Part shown: positions 25,665 through 34,680 of the stretch, piece after piece
Layout of the letters: every line of letters begins with the position of its first letter
Position numbering within the stretch: the first letter of the stretch is position 1
Source of the DNA: Vulcanimicrobiota bacterium
GTDB lineage: Bacteria > Vulcanimicrobiota > JAJTBE01
Direction: 5' to 3'
Assembly (NCBI GenBank): GCA_021107945.1
Contig: JAIORV010000131.1
Location: 1 to 64,000, forward strand
DNA: 64,000 bases
Notes under the pieces: generated by a model
The model's database searches: none
What the model saw: only the letters and a program-made list of their open reading frames with translations
What the model was told of the DNA's origin: nothing
Position numbers and translations under genes: made by a program

Positions 25665-27032
25665 ATGAGTAGTGAAAGAATGAGCTGGAGAAAGCTATTG
25701 TCCAAAAAGACATTGAGTCTGAAAAGTGAAGATGGGCAAGAAGAATCAGATTTCTATAGAGACATACAGAGTATCGTTTTTTCTTATGCTTTTCGCAGAA
25801 TGCAAAATAAAACCCAGCTTCTGCCAGTTCCTGAATTGGATTTTGTGCATACCAGATTAACGCACAGCTTGGAGGCATTCTGTATCGGAAGAGAGTTGGG
25901 AAGGGAAGTGGGAAAGGTAGTTGTTGAAATAGAAAAAGATAAACTCAAAGATTTTACACCAGATAGTTTTGCAAATATCGTGGGGGCCGCTTGCCTTGCG
26001 CATGACATCGGTAATCCTGCGTTTGGGCATTCCGGGGAAGATGCTTTCAGGGACTTTTTTAAGTATAATGATTCTGGAAAAGATATAATTGAGAATCTCA
26101 ATGATTATCAAAAGAATGACTTCTTATACTTTGAAGGAAACGCACAAGGCTTTAGAACATTGAATAAAGAAGATAAAATACTCCCCAAATTAACCTGTGC
26201 AACATTAGCCTCTTTCATAAAGTATCCAAGAGAATCAAGACACATTGAATCTGAAAATAGAAAAAGAAAAGATCAGAATAAATTTGGCTTTTTTCAGACT
26301 GAAAAAGATTTATTTATAAAATTGGTAAAAGAGGTCGAATTAATAAAACTTGGCCGAAACGATACATTGGCTTATTGCAGACATCCGCTTGCTTATCTTG
26401 TTGAAGCTGCAGATGATATATCCTATAAGATGTTTGATATTGATGACGGCTTCAGACTCAGACTTTTTAATTTGGATGAACGTATTAATGGTACCGATGA
26501 GTCTCTTAAAGAATCACTTGAAAAAATAATCAAAGCAGGCGGGAAGATTCCAGATGAGAAAAAGGAAAAGTTGAATGATGAAAAAGACATTCTTGCATAT
26601 CTCCGTTCAAAATCAATTGAAAGTTTGATAAAGCAGATTGAAAAGGCATTCATGGACAATTACGATAAAATAATGGAAGGAGAATTTGAATGTGATTTAA
26701 TGGAAAAAATTTCATCGAAAAAAGAAGTTGAGAACTTGGATAAGATCGCCAAAGAAAAAATTTATAAATATTTTCCCGTATTGGAAATTGAAGCTGCAGG
26801 CTTTAAAACAATCGGTGGGTTACTTGAGGCATTTCTAAAAGCTGTAATCAAAAAAGATTCAAGATATTCAAGAAAAGTAAAAGAAATGATTCCACCTGAA
26901 TATGATATAGATAATGGAGGCGACTATAAAAAAGCAATGAAAATTGTTGATTACATATGCGGCATGTCCGATGATTATGCGATTTCACTATATAAAAAAA
27001 TTCATGGAATTTCATTACCTCGTTTATATTAA
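25665..27032 (+). CDS. dgt: Deoxyguanosinetriphosphate triphosphohydrolase (dGTPase, HD family)
   Basis: Hydrolyses dGTP to deoxyguanosine and triphosphate. The 455-aa product carries the family pattern: YRDIQSIVFSYAFRRMQNKT, then THSLE (H67), LAHDIGNPAFGHSGE (H113-D114, metal site) and YLVEAADDISYKMFDIDD near 245-260. Length is normal for long-form dGTPases. A TATAAT box at 25631-25636 and GAGGT upstream of the ATG suggest its own promoter. dGTPases and dNTP hydrolases can act in phage defence by depleting nucleotides; here the location between two methylase-tail relics inside a defence island makes that role plausible (inference). A housekeeping role cannot be excluded. Confidence 0.93.
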   Translation: MSSERMSWRKLLSKKTLSLKSEDGQEESDFYRDIQSIVFSYAFRRMQNKTQLLPVPELDFVHTRLTHSLEAFCIGRELGREVGKVVVEIEKDKLKDFTPDSFANIVGAACLAHDIGNPAFGHSGEDAFRDFFKYNDSGKDIIENLNDYQKNDFLYFEGNAQGFRTLNKEDKILPKLTCATLASFIKYPRESRHIESENRKRKDQNKFGFFQTEKDLFIKLVKEVELIKLGRNDTLAYCRHPLAYLVEAADDISYKMFDIDDGFRLRLFNLDERINGTDESLKESLEKIIKAGGKIPDEKKEKLNDEKDILAYLRSKSIESLIKQIEKAFMDNYDKIMEGEFECDLMEKISSKKEVENLDKIAKEKIYKYFPVLEIEAAGFKTIGGLLEAFLKAVIKKDSRYSRKVKEMIPPEYDIDNGGDYKKAMKIVDYICGMSDDYAISLYKKIHGISLPRLY

Positions 27033-27090
27033 TCCTGAGGTGAAGCATAATTCCAAATTTGCGAAATCAAGGGCGAATCATCAACCGGAT

Positions 27091-27165
27091 GCACAACAAG
27101 ACAAGAGAAATCAATCGACGGAAACGGCATAAAATACGCCACATAAGCCGTTCTTTTTGAGAAGG
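27091..27165 (+). pseudogene. Relic of the methylase 3' end (copy 3)
   Basis: A short match to copy 2: AACAAGACAAGAGAAATC followed shortly by AAAATACGCCACATAAGCCG, which corresponds to the codons for KYATKA with the second K codon changed to TAA. It lies just downstream of the dGTPase stop. The remaining sequence to 27241 shows nothing. Confidence 0.6.
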
Positions 27166-27241
27166 AATTTACATTACTGGGAACTTGAGCGAGAAACTTA
27201 TATGTTGGCGTTTAAGAATTTCTATCTCACCAGGCAAAAGT

Positions 27242-28978
27242 CTAATCTGGGTTCAATAAATCAAACCCTTTACCGCGAACGATCCTGAGTTCAGTATCCC
27301 CAGCATTGCCTGTCGGCTTCGCACTGATAACGCCAAGCCATGGATAATCCTTAAGGTAGGAATCAAGGATCATATAACCCCAAATTGGACCCCGCATATC
27401 AATGCAAGCTCCACGCCCATCAGTCGATTCTTTAAAGTCTTCAATATTAGCATCTAGCAACTCAATCAGTTGCGCGGGCGAAAACAATCCATTAGATATT
27501 ATTTTGAAGCGCTTTGCCGCTACACAAGGTGTGTCAACTTTTAAATTTAATATTGAATTTAGATTATAGTTACCCAGGATTTCTTTGTTCCCATTATCAA
27601 ATTCCTTATATATATAATCTCCAACTTTAATAGTGGCATTATCGGCATTCTCATCAGCATAACAAACCACATAAGCGTCGATAGACGGACAATACACCGC
27701 AATATATCTGAATTCCTTAAGATAATCCGCAAGCATAAGATATGTCCAGGCAGGCCCGCCCATATTGATAAGGATCCCAAAATCAGATGGATTTTCCTTT
27801 AATGTTGGATCATTTTCTACCAGATTTTTAAATTCCAACGAAAGAAGATTGGATTTCTTTTTAAGAATTCTACGAATTTCTATTGCATCTTTAGTCAACC
27901 CGTTTTCTTTAACTTTTATCTTGCTAACTCTGTCATTATCAAAAATTGTGTTTTCATCAATTACTGCATTTGAAAGATCAACGCCCATTAGATCCGCTTC
28001 CGTCAAATTCGCACCGGATAAATCAGTTTTAAATATAATTGCATCTTTTAATCGCGCTTTCATCAATTTGGCATTCTGAAGTTTTGCCTTGGATAAATCA
28101 CTGCCCTCTAAATATGCTGAAGATAAATCGGCGCCGGTAAGAATCGCAGATTTTAATTTTGCCCCGTTAAGCTTTGCAGCCTTTAAATTTATTCCGGCAA
28201 GTTCAAGACCGCTCAGGTTTGCTTTTGACAAATCGGCCCCGGACAGATTTGTTCCACCAAACTCCGCCTTGCTAAGATCGGCATTCATAAATTCCGCCCT
28301 GCAAAGATTTGCTCCAAGGAATTCTGTGCCTTCCAAGCTGGCGGTTTTGTGACGATCGTCTCTATCTCCAAATACTGCGCCTGATAAATTTAAACCGGAC
28401 AAATCCAGTCCGTTAAGAATTGCCCCCCTGAAAGATGCACCTTTGAGTTTTATGTTATCAAATTTTGCACGTCTGAGGTCAAGTTTGTCCAGGGTTGCCC
28501 CGGTCAAGTTAACTGATTTTAAATTAGCGCCATTTAAGTCAGCGGAAGTTAAATCCGCTGCCGTGAGGTCTGTTCCAGAGAGATTTGCGCTATTTAAATT
28601 AGCGGAAGTTAAATCAGCCGCCGTAAGATCTGCTCCTGAGAGATTGGTGTCAATTAATACAGCCAATCTTAAATTCGCTCCCGATAGATTTGCTCCACCA
28701 AACTTCGCCTTGCTCAGATCGGCACTCATAAACTCCGCCTTGCATAGATTGGCATTCATAAACTCCGCCTTGTAAAGATTTGCTCCAAGGAATTTTGTAC
28801 CTTCCAAACTGGCGGCTTTGTGATGATCGTCTCTATCTCCAAATACTGCGCCTGATAAATTTAAACCGGACAAATTCAGCCCGTCAAGAATTGATCCCCT
28901 GAAAGATGCATCTTTCAGTATTGTTCGATCAAATGTTGTATTTCTGAGGTCAAGTTTGTCCAGGGTTGCCCCGGTCAA
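27242..28978 (-). CDS. Pentapeptide-repeat protein with two C-terminal Csx3/Crn3-like domains
   Basis: Residues 1-340 are pentapeptide repeats (A-D/N-L-x-x, as in SGADLTAADLTSANL) that form a right-handed quadrilateral beta-helix. Two ~155-aa blocks are internal duplicates (GAVFGDRDDHHKAASLEG and GAVFGDRDDRHKTASLEG). After a linker come two tandem domains, residues ~370-455 and ~485-575, with GGPAWTYLMLADYL...RYIAVYCPSID and RGPIWGYMILDSYL...PWLGVIS. Both resemble the GRGPIWL...W-V-A-V-Y-D-P-R core of the CRISPR ancillary protein Csx3 (ring nuclease Crn3). The His and Asp-Pro-Arg positions used in catalysis appear replaced, so binding without cleavage is more likely. The first start codon is only TTG 28978, but pentapeptide coding stays open to 29134 with no ATG, so the 5' end is probably truncated. 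Confidence 0.75.
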   Translation of the reverse strand: MTGATLDKLDLRNTTFDRTILKDASFRGSILDGLNLSGLNLSGAVFGDRDDHHKAASLEGTKFLGANLYKAEFMNANLCKAEFMSADLSKAKFGGANLSGANLRLAVLIDTNLSGADLTAADLTSANLNSANLSGTDLTAADLTSADLNGANLKSVNLTGATLDKLDLRRAKFDNIKLKGASFRGAILNGLDLSGLNLSGAVFGDRDDRHKTASLEGTEFLGANLCRAEFMNADLSKAEFGGTNLSGADLSKANLSGLELAGINLKAAKLNGAKLKSAILTGADLSSAYLEGSDLSKAKLQNAKLMKARLKDAIIFKTDLSGANLTEADLMGVDLSNAVIDENTIFDNDRVSKIKVKENGLTKDAIEIRRILKKKSNLLSLEFKNLVENDPTLKENPSDFGILINMGGPAWTYLMLADYLKEFRYIAVYCPSIDAYVVCYADENADNATIKVGDYIYKEFDNGNKEILGNYNLNSILNLKVDTPCVAAKRFKIISNGLFSPAQLIELLDANIEDFKESTDGRGACIDMRGPIWGYMILDSYLKDYPWLGVISAKPTGNAGDTELRIVRGKGFDLLNPD

Positions 28979-29134
28979 GTCAACTGATGTTAAATCAGCG
29001 GAAGTTAAATCAGCCGCTGTAAGATCTGCTCTTGAGAGATTGGCACCTATTAATTCAGCGGAAGTTAAATCAGCCGCCGTGAGGTATATTCCTGAGAGAT
29101 TGGCGCCTATTAATTTGGGTGCACATGTTTCCTG

Positions 29135-29721
29135 TCAAAAATATTTATTACTATTCAGATCCCACCATCATGTCGTCCTGAACGGAATACGATCTCTTAA
29201 TTTACTGGATAAGCTTTGGTAAGACCTATCCCCGAACCCTTCGCTCCGCTCGAGGGCAAGCTCCGTGAAGGAACGGATTTTACTTACCTCCGATGTATAA
29301 ATCAGCGAAGGATCTCCTCTCCCGGGTTCTTCTCACAACAATCATTCATATTAATACTTGCTCCTCCATGCCACGGGGGTTGAGATTCTTCGCTGTGTTA
29401 ATCCTCGTAGATCAAGATAATCCCGTCTTTGAGAAAATCATAGAAGTAAAGCTCTTCTCTCGTGATCCGCTCAGAAGGACATGCTCAAGTCTTTCTTGAT
29501 CCGCTCAGAAGGACAAGAATTCCTGGGGGATTGAATAATTACGCCTGAACCTTTGACAAAAAGTAAATGCACACATATGATTTTATACCGATAGATCCTG
29601 AAACAAGTTCAGGATGACGAATTCAAGCCGTTTCTTTTAATAATGCATAAGTCCTGTTGAATGAAACCATGCCTCATGATAAAGGTTTGAAAAAGAGTGA
29701 AAATGATATATCTGATTGAGC
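29135..29721. other. Gene-free region with dispersed-repeat debris
   Basis: No gene seen. It contains several low-complexity repeats typical of intergenic dispersed elements: TTCGCTCCGCTCGAGGGCAA near 29250, two GATCCGCTCAGAAGGACA units near 29465 and 29500, and the palindrome ATCCTGAAACAAGTTCAGGA (29595-29614), which is shared with spacer 4 of array 2. Insertion of this debris probably removed the 5' end of the pentapeptide gene. Confidence 0.6.
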
Positions 29722-30162
29722 CTACTTGACAAGTTTTACAGGGACAATATATTTGGTGTTTGCTCGTACAAAACAGTATTTTCCTTTAGAAATTTCAATC
29801 ATAATCCAGGGCTTTTTATTACGGTCTCTTAAAAAGATAATTCCCCTGTTACCTCTTGTGGCGTTCAGAATGGAACCCTTCCGGAATCTAGCTGCTATTG
29901 GCCACTGAGCGACATTGCTCTTTGGCCATGCAACTCTTGGGTCTTCCCAATTAACTGGAAAATTTGTCGCAAGCCTTCCATTAAGGCCATTCCGGTCATT
30001 GTCAACAACTTTCCAGTATCTGTGTGATCTGGGAATAACAAAATCCCCTTTTTTATCTGGAGTCGGGAATGTATATCCGTGGTCTTGAGCGCCTGCAATA
30101 GAATTTGCCGTTAAAAACAGCAAAAACATAATGATAAAAAAAATGGATGCTTTATTTTTCAT
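29722..30162 (-). CDS. Small secreted protein of unknown function
   Basis: 146 aa with a clear signal peptide (MKNKASIFFIIMFLLFLTAN, cleavage probably after SIAGA) and a mature part of ~120 aa rich in aromatic and basic residues (HRYWKVVDNDRNGLNGRL, KKPWIMIEISKGKYCFVRAN). The alternating pattern of the C-terminal half resembles a small SH3-like beta barrel (GSILNATRGNRGIIFLRDRN), but I cannot assign a family. One Cys only. Start is supported by AGGAGG upstream. Probably periplasmic or extracellular. It stands between repeat debris and the next minus-strand gene with a 160-bp gap, so is likely a separate transcript. Confidence 0.7.
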   Translation of the reverse strand: MKNKASIFFIIMFLLFLTANSIAGAQDHGYTFPTPDKKGDFVIPRSHRYWKVVDNDRNGLNGRLATNFPVNWEDPRVAWPKSNVAQWPIAARFRKGSILNATRGNRGIIFLRDRNKKPWIMIEISKGKYCFVRANTKYIVPVKLVK

Positions 30163-30323
30163 ATTGTCCTCCTGATAAATGGATTATTACAAACTCAAGG
30201 AATACCGGGGATCTGAATAAATACGTGTTTTATATTCATTTCGCAGGGAATTTTCTGGATTCACGTGATGTATTGAGGGTTCTCTATGTTGCAGGAGTTC
30301 CCTGTCCTGTTTTTCCAGTCTTG

Positions 30324-30890
30324 CTAATAATCACCATAGTCCCTGCCTTGCAATTGACTCTTTCCAGACTCCAGCTGACCGGGAGTAAACGAGAATTGAT
30401 TATGAATATAGAGACCCCATTGTGCAGCAAGATCTTCCAATCTCTTCAGAGTAGTCTTTCCCCATACATTTATTTCATCAGGATTATTCTCTTCCGGTTC
30501 CTTAGGCAATGTGTCTAAATATTGAATTAATTGATAATGCTCAAGATTCTTGAATTCAAAATTGAAGAACTGCAGACTCCAAGTGGGGTCATAGTGCAAC
30601 TTTCCTTTTCTTACCCACAAATGAGGCGTAGGTCCGTTCAAATTAGGATTCCAGGCAAATCCAGGGACTATATGCCAATCATCTTCGCCTTTCTCACGCA
30701 TTGCCTTTACAACACATATACTATTGTCTTGGCAATGAAAAGCTGGCAGTCCTTCTTGGGAAAAACATTGTTTCTTAAATAATGTCGGATATTGTTTCTT
30801 CCCATAATCCATAACAAATTCAGGTGCTTTCAGAACCTTCACTTGTCTCAGGAATCCTTTTTCCACCAATTCATCAATAGTCACGTGCAT
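30324..30890 (-). CDS. Unknown protein with a possible papain/transglutaminase-like Cys-His-Asp triad
   Basis: 188 aa, cytoplasmic, start supported by AATGAGGAAG. Not recognised by name. Order of candidate residues: Cys in FHCQDNSICVVKAM, then His in TPHLWVRKGKLHYDPTW with the Asp of YDPTW. A Cys ... H-x-W-V ... Y-D-P-T arrangement resembles transglutaminase-like thiol hydrolases, where the His is in H-A-W-V and the Asp in D-P-T. The region before the Cys is short, which is atypical. It lies between a secreted unknown and the IetAS pair on the same strand. Function is left open. Confidence 0.55.
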   Translation of the reverse strand: MHVTIDELVEKGFLRQVKVLKAPEFVMDYGKKQYPTLFKKQCFSQEGLPAFHCQDNSICVVKAMREKGEDDWHIVPGFAWNPNLNGPTPHLWVRKGKLHYDPTWSLQFFNFEFKNLEHYQLIQYLDTLPKEPEENNPDEINVWGKTTLKRLEDLAAQWGLYIHNQFSFTPGQLESGKSQLQGRDYGDY

Positions 30891-30938
30891 TCTTCCTCAT
30901 TCCTTCACCAAAACGCTAATTTTGATAAATAAATAAAG

Positions 30939-30990
30939 TAGAGAGCCGGCGTAGTAGCATTGCTCTATCTCCTGAGGCCTACTCTACTCA
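30939..30990 (-). repeat. Group II intron 3'-end relic (domain VI-like), copy a
   Basis: The minus strand contains GGAGATAGAGCAATGCTACT followed by ACGCCGGCTCTCTAC. This is nearly the same hairpin as at 52571-52625 and 55016-55103, where in the latter it follows a domain V-like hairpin. No reverse transcriptase remains. Confidence 0.45.
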
Positions 30991-31024
30991 ATTTTCCTAA
31001 GTTTATATAATAAAAAACCCTATC

Positions 31025-33709
31025 TCAACTAATTGCTACCGGAACTATCACGCCCACTTCTTGTGCCACGGGAGTATAAATATCTACTTTCTGTTCAGGA
31101 GTTCTTATTGTAACTATCAAGGAATATCGTGCCTTGCTTTCACATTTGCCGAGATAGGCTCTCTCCCGCCACCAGCCAACAATAGGGACAACAGCAATAT
31201 AGTGTGATTCTGCCAGATCTGCCGCTATTCCTTTCCAGATATCAGAATGGATAGATCCTTTATCACGGCCTTTACTTCCGATTACCCAACGGTCAGATGC
31301 GCTTTTTGTTTTCAGGTGCCCTTCATCTTCATCCCTTGCTTCAGCGTTAATTCTCTTAATGAATTGTTCCCGTTTTTCCGTAGGCGAATTTATTTTGAAA
31401 CGCAACGCATATGAGGGATAACGATAACGATCTTTCCATCCTATTTCACCTGGACCGGGTTCAATGAAATATGACAAAGTGACTCTCATTTCAACTTCTG
31501 CATCTTGCAATTCTCTGAGAATTTCTATTGGCCAAGGTAGATCATAGAGATGCATATCCCGCGTTCTGTTCTTTTCATAAGGTTGAATTTCTGCTTGAGA
31601 TATCAATGTAAGAGAATTCATCGCACTATATAATGCTCTCTCTAAATTCGGTACACCATATCCACAGGCACGTAGTACATCCCTTAGTTGAGTTTTAGAG
31701 TCACCCTTAGCAAATTGACTTTTTAATGCATCCGTCCATTCGGCAGAATGTACGACGAGAGCACGAATCGTTTCAGGCCAGTAGTCAGGGTAGCGAATTT
31801 GAATTTGCGCAGCAAAGTGTGCGCCCTGTGCCGCTGCGGCGCTTGTCATATTAAAGCTTTCAAATAACCGGGCTTGTGGCTGATAATTCGTTGAAAGAAG
31901 AGAAAGATCATCACACTCCGATGAAAATTCATGTTCTTTAACTGCCGCATTTCCGCCTTCCATAACTATTTCTGGTTTGATAGGCCATTTATTATCCCAA
32001 GTCAATGAAGTAGTAGAGAAGGGCGAAAGTTGGTTTACTTGTGCAATTGGCAAATAGCCTTTGAGGGTTGGATCGGTTATCGTCGTTAATTGTGTATAAG
32101 CTCCAACGGTAAGCGCATTCCATGACTGAGCCGGATCGTGCACAGAATCTGTGATTTGATTATCTGGATAATTTGATAACTGATTGAAATCGGTTATATT
32201 ACCGGCACTAACCACCATGAGTCGTTTTGTCCCATCATCGACACCAGAAGTTATCTGATCTAATGCTCCTGACCAGGAAGAAGGTTTTCCTCTGTCCCGA
32301 TTATCAGAAGCAGTAACTGCCATACAACAAATACGCTTTCGGTCTGGTGCTTGAATTTCAGCAAGACTTACGCCTTGAGAGGTAATATAGCCCCAAAGTT
32401 CAGGTTTATTTTTCCCTCTCCCTTCCGGTGGGAGAATCTTAACGGACTCAAGCATGTGATTTATGAATATAGGTCCTTGACCGGAAAGATGTTCTGCAAG
32501 ATTTCCATAGCCAGAAATTCCAGCCATTAAAGTGCCATGACCATAATGGTCGTGACTCCCCCATAGAGGATCAAAACTCTGGCAATCAGCACTGTCCAGT
32601 ATGGGAGAAATCAAGGGATGCCCGTTGTTTACCCCTGTATCGAGAATGCAGACTGAAACTAAAGACTCCCTATTCACCTGCAGGCGTTCTATAATATCTT
32701 CAGCCCACTTTGCCTGCTCCCGATTCGGCATCTCAGTCCAGAATGTTGTCGTATCTTTTGCTTTGCGGAACCCAGCAATATCATCAGAGAGCCGGGTTAA
32801 ATCTGCAAGTTGCTCATTATTAACAAATACCAGTTTAACCGCTCGCTCTGGGAATATAATATAATTCAATTTTGAAACTATATTCAGATCGTCAATAAGT
32901 TTCTCAAGACGTTTAATAACATCAGGTTTATCATCTTTAACCGCCCGCTCTGGAAATATAACATCAGGATTATCATCGCGGAGCCAGACTTCGCACCATT
33001 GCGGTTTTTCATCTGGGATGAGTGAGTGATCATCATGCCAAAATGATTCAATAAAAAGAGCTTTACGTATATCGGCAATACTATTAATTAAATTTGCATT
33101 TTTAGGTTTTCCGGGAATCTTCAGTCTCACTCCCACAACTGTAGGCAAAATTGAACGGGTAAACGGGTAAATCTTCGATGAATGCTTTCTCCAGATTTTT
33201 TTAAGTCCACGAAACTCATTCAAAAAAGAGGGGGGGTTGAATAAATATGGTTTTCCCGTTTCACTTTCCTTTCTGGCGTATTCTTTTATTTTATTAAAGA
33301 AGTATTGTTTTTTTTCTTTATTAACAAAAACTGTTGCAAAGGTAACGGGCAGTTCTTCAAATTCATCAGTTTCTTCATTTCTTATAAGTTCCTTTTCGAC
33401 ACGGATATTACACAACCTGATTTTTTTTGACAGCATATCCTCAAGACTTTTTGTCACTAAGTCGTATCCGGGAGAACCTCGAAATTCAAGATAGACTCCC
33501 TGTCTGACTACATGGCTTACAACAAACTCACTCTCCGCTTCTCTCCATGCCTGTTCAAGCTGTTTTTTTAGAAAAGCAGCATGCCTTCGCCTCCCTATCT
33601 TGGGAATCGGTATCTGCTTACGTGCTCCTCCTTGAGAAATGCTGGTAAACCCCCGTCTTTTAGGAGGTTTAGGAAGTAATATATGAGGTAAATTCTCTTG
33701 TGGCATCAT
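31025..33709 (-). CDS. ietS: IetS-like subtilisin-family serine protease
   Basis: An 894-aa S8 peptidase with Asp in VSVCILDTGVNNGHP (~357), His in HYGHGTLMAGISG (~394) and Ser in ESFNMTSAAAAQGAHFAA (~621), the normal D-H-S order. There is no signal peptide, so it is cytoplasmic. The ~340-aa N-terminal extension (starting PHILLPKPPKRRGFTSISQG) is typical of the IetS type, not of secreted subtilases. It starts within the last codons of the AAA ATPase gene (4-bp overlap). IetAS was described as a plasmid incompatibility/stability pair in Agrobacterium and later as an anti-phage system. The protease is presumed to be the toxic effector restrained or activated by the ATPase. Confidence 0.88.
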   Translation of the reverse strand: MMPQENLPHILLPKPPKRRGFTSISQGGARKQIPIPKIGRRRHAAFLKKQLEQAWREAESEFVVSHVVRQGVYLEFRGSPGYDLVTKSLEDMLSKKIRLCNIRVEKELIRNEETDEFEELPVTFATVFVNKEKKQYFFNKIKEYARKESETGKPYLFNPPSFLNEFRGLKKIWRKHSSKIYPFTRSILPTVVGVRLKIPGKPKNANLINSIADIRKALFIESFWHDDHSLIPDEKPQWCEVWLRDDNPDVIFPERAVKDDKPDVIKRLEKLIDDLNIVSKLNYIIFPERAVKLVFVNNEQLADLTRLSDDIAGFRKAKDTTTFWTEMPNREQAKWAEDIIERLQVNRESLVSVCILDTGVNNGHPLISPILDSADCQSFDPLWGSHDHYGHGTLMAGISGYGNLAEHLSGQGPIFINHMLESVKILPPEGRGKNKPELWGYITSQGVSLAEIQAPDRKRICCMAVTASDNRDRGKPSSWSGALDQITSGVDDGTKRLMVVSAGNITDFNQLSNYPDNQITDSVHDPAQSWNALTVGAYTQLTTITDPTLKGYLPIAQVNQLSPFSTTSLTWDNKWPIKPEIVMEGGNAAVKEHEFSSECDDLSLLSTNYQPQARLFESFNMTSAAAAQGAHFAAQIQIRYPDYWPETIRALVVHSAEWTDALKSQFAKGDSKTQLRDVLRACGYGVPNLERALYSAMNSLTLISQAEIQPYEKNRTRDMHLYDLPWPIEILRELQDAEVEMRVTLSYFIEPGPGEIGWKDRYRYPSYALRFKINSPTEKREQFIKRINAEARDEDEGHLKTKSASDRWVIGSKGRDKGSIHSDIWKGIAADLAESHYIAVVPIVGWWRERAYLGKCESKARYSLIVTIRTPEQKVDIYTPVAQEVGVIVPVAIS

Positions 33710-34680
33710 ATCTCACCTCTTAAACCTTTGAGGGCTTCCTGTCGATTGCGAATTACTTTGAGTAACGAGGTTGCATTGACTTTCGTAATATCGTTAAGGA
33801 TAGCAGTTTTTATTGAGTCTTTACAGGCGTGGTCAATTTCAGCGTGGCTTAAACCTTCACTATTAGAAAGCACCGTTTTCCAAGCGAACTTTCTTTCTTT
33901 GAATGTCCCCAGCACATTCTCGATCAAGCGTTTCCGGTCATCCTTGTCCGGGGCCCTATAATAAAGAACATCATCAAATCGGCGAAAAAGTGCCCGATCT
34001 AACAGTTTTGGATTATTAGTAGCTGCAATGATTATACTATCAGATGTATCCTGCTCGATGAATTGCAGAAATGCATTGAGGACACGCCGCATTTCACCCA
34101 CATCGTTATCCATGGAGCGTTCACCGCCAATTGCGTCAAATTCATCAAATAGATAAATTCCAGGGGACTGTTGCATAAGATCAAAAATCTGACGCAATTT
34201 AGCACTGGTTTCACCCATAAACTTGGTTACCAGGCGATCTACCTGGATTGTATTCAGGGATAGATGAAGTTCTTTAGCAAACACCCGAGCAGTCATAGTC
34301 TTTCCGGTCCCTGGAGGTCCAATTAACAATAGTTTACGGCGATGTGAGAGACCATAAGATTTAAGTTTCTCCTGCTGCCTATACTCATGAATGACCTGAT
34401 GAATTCGTTCCATAAGTAAGTCCGGTATAACAAGGGATGCCTTCGAAATCTGTGGCTCCTCAGTTAAAACTAAACCTTTTAAATCCTGTGGAAATGATAA
34501 GATACGTGGACCCTTTTTTTTACGCTCAGTATCTATAATCTGCCGAATATCGTGAGCTAAGGCAGCATGCCCCTGCTTAGCCTCATGAGCTGCAACCTGC
34601 AATGCCATAGTGTAAAATCGCTCCGACTGCTCACTAAAATGTGAGCGGATGAGGGATTTTAGTTGAGCTGCAGTAGCCAT
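33706..34680 (-). CDS. ietA: IetA-like AAA+ ATPase
   Basis: A 324-aa AAA ATPase with Walker A GPPGTGKT (121-128), Walker B YLFDEFDAIG (~176), sensor 1 IIAATNNPKLLD and arginine-finger-type residues in FRRFDDVLYY. The N-terminal ~95 residues are helical (RSHFSEQSERFYTMALQVAA) and probably recognise the partner or substrate. The start has GGAGG upstream. It is directly coupled to the subtilase, the two-gene IetAS arrangement. In this family the ATPase senses or unfolds a substrate and the protease executes toxicity or cleavage; the trigger is unknown. Confidence 0.9.
   Translation of the reverse strand: MATAAQLKSLIRSHFSEQSERFYTMALQVAAHEAKQGHAALAHDIRQIIDTERKKKGPRILSFPQDLKGLVLTEEPQISKASLVIPDLLMERIHQVIHEYRQQEKLKSYGLSHRRKLLLIGPPGTGKTMTARVFAKELHLSLNTIQVDRLVTKFMGETSAKLRQIFDLMQQSPGIYLFDEFDAIGGERSMDNDVGEMRRVLNAFLQFIEQDTSDSIIIAATNNPKLLDRALFRRFDDVLYYRAPDKDDRKRLIENVLGTFKERKFAWKTVLSNSEGLSHAEIDHACKDSIKTAILNDITKVNATSLLKVIRNRQEALKGLRGEI

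Noticed and set aside
28089-29222. Plus-strand ORFs rich in SAPxRxA repeats
   Set aside because: Antisense reading of the pentapeptide repeats; periodicity is inherited from the minus-strand gene.
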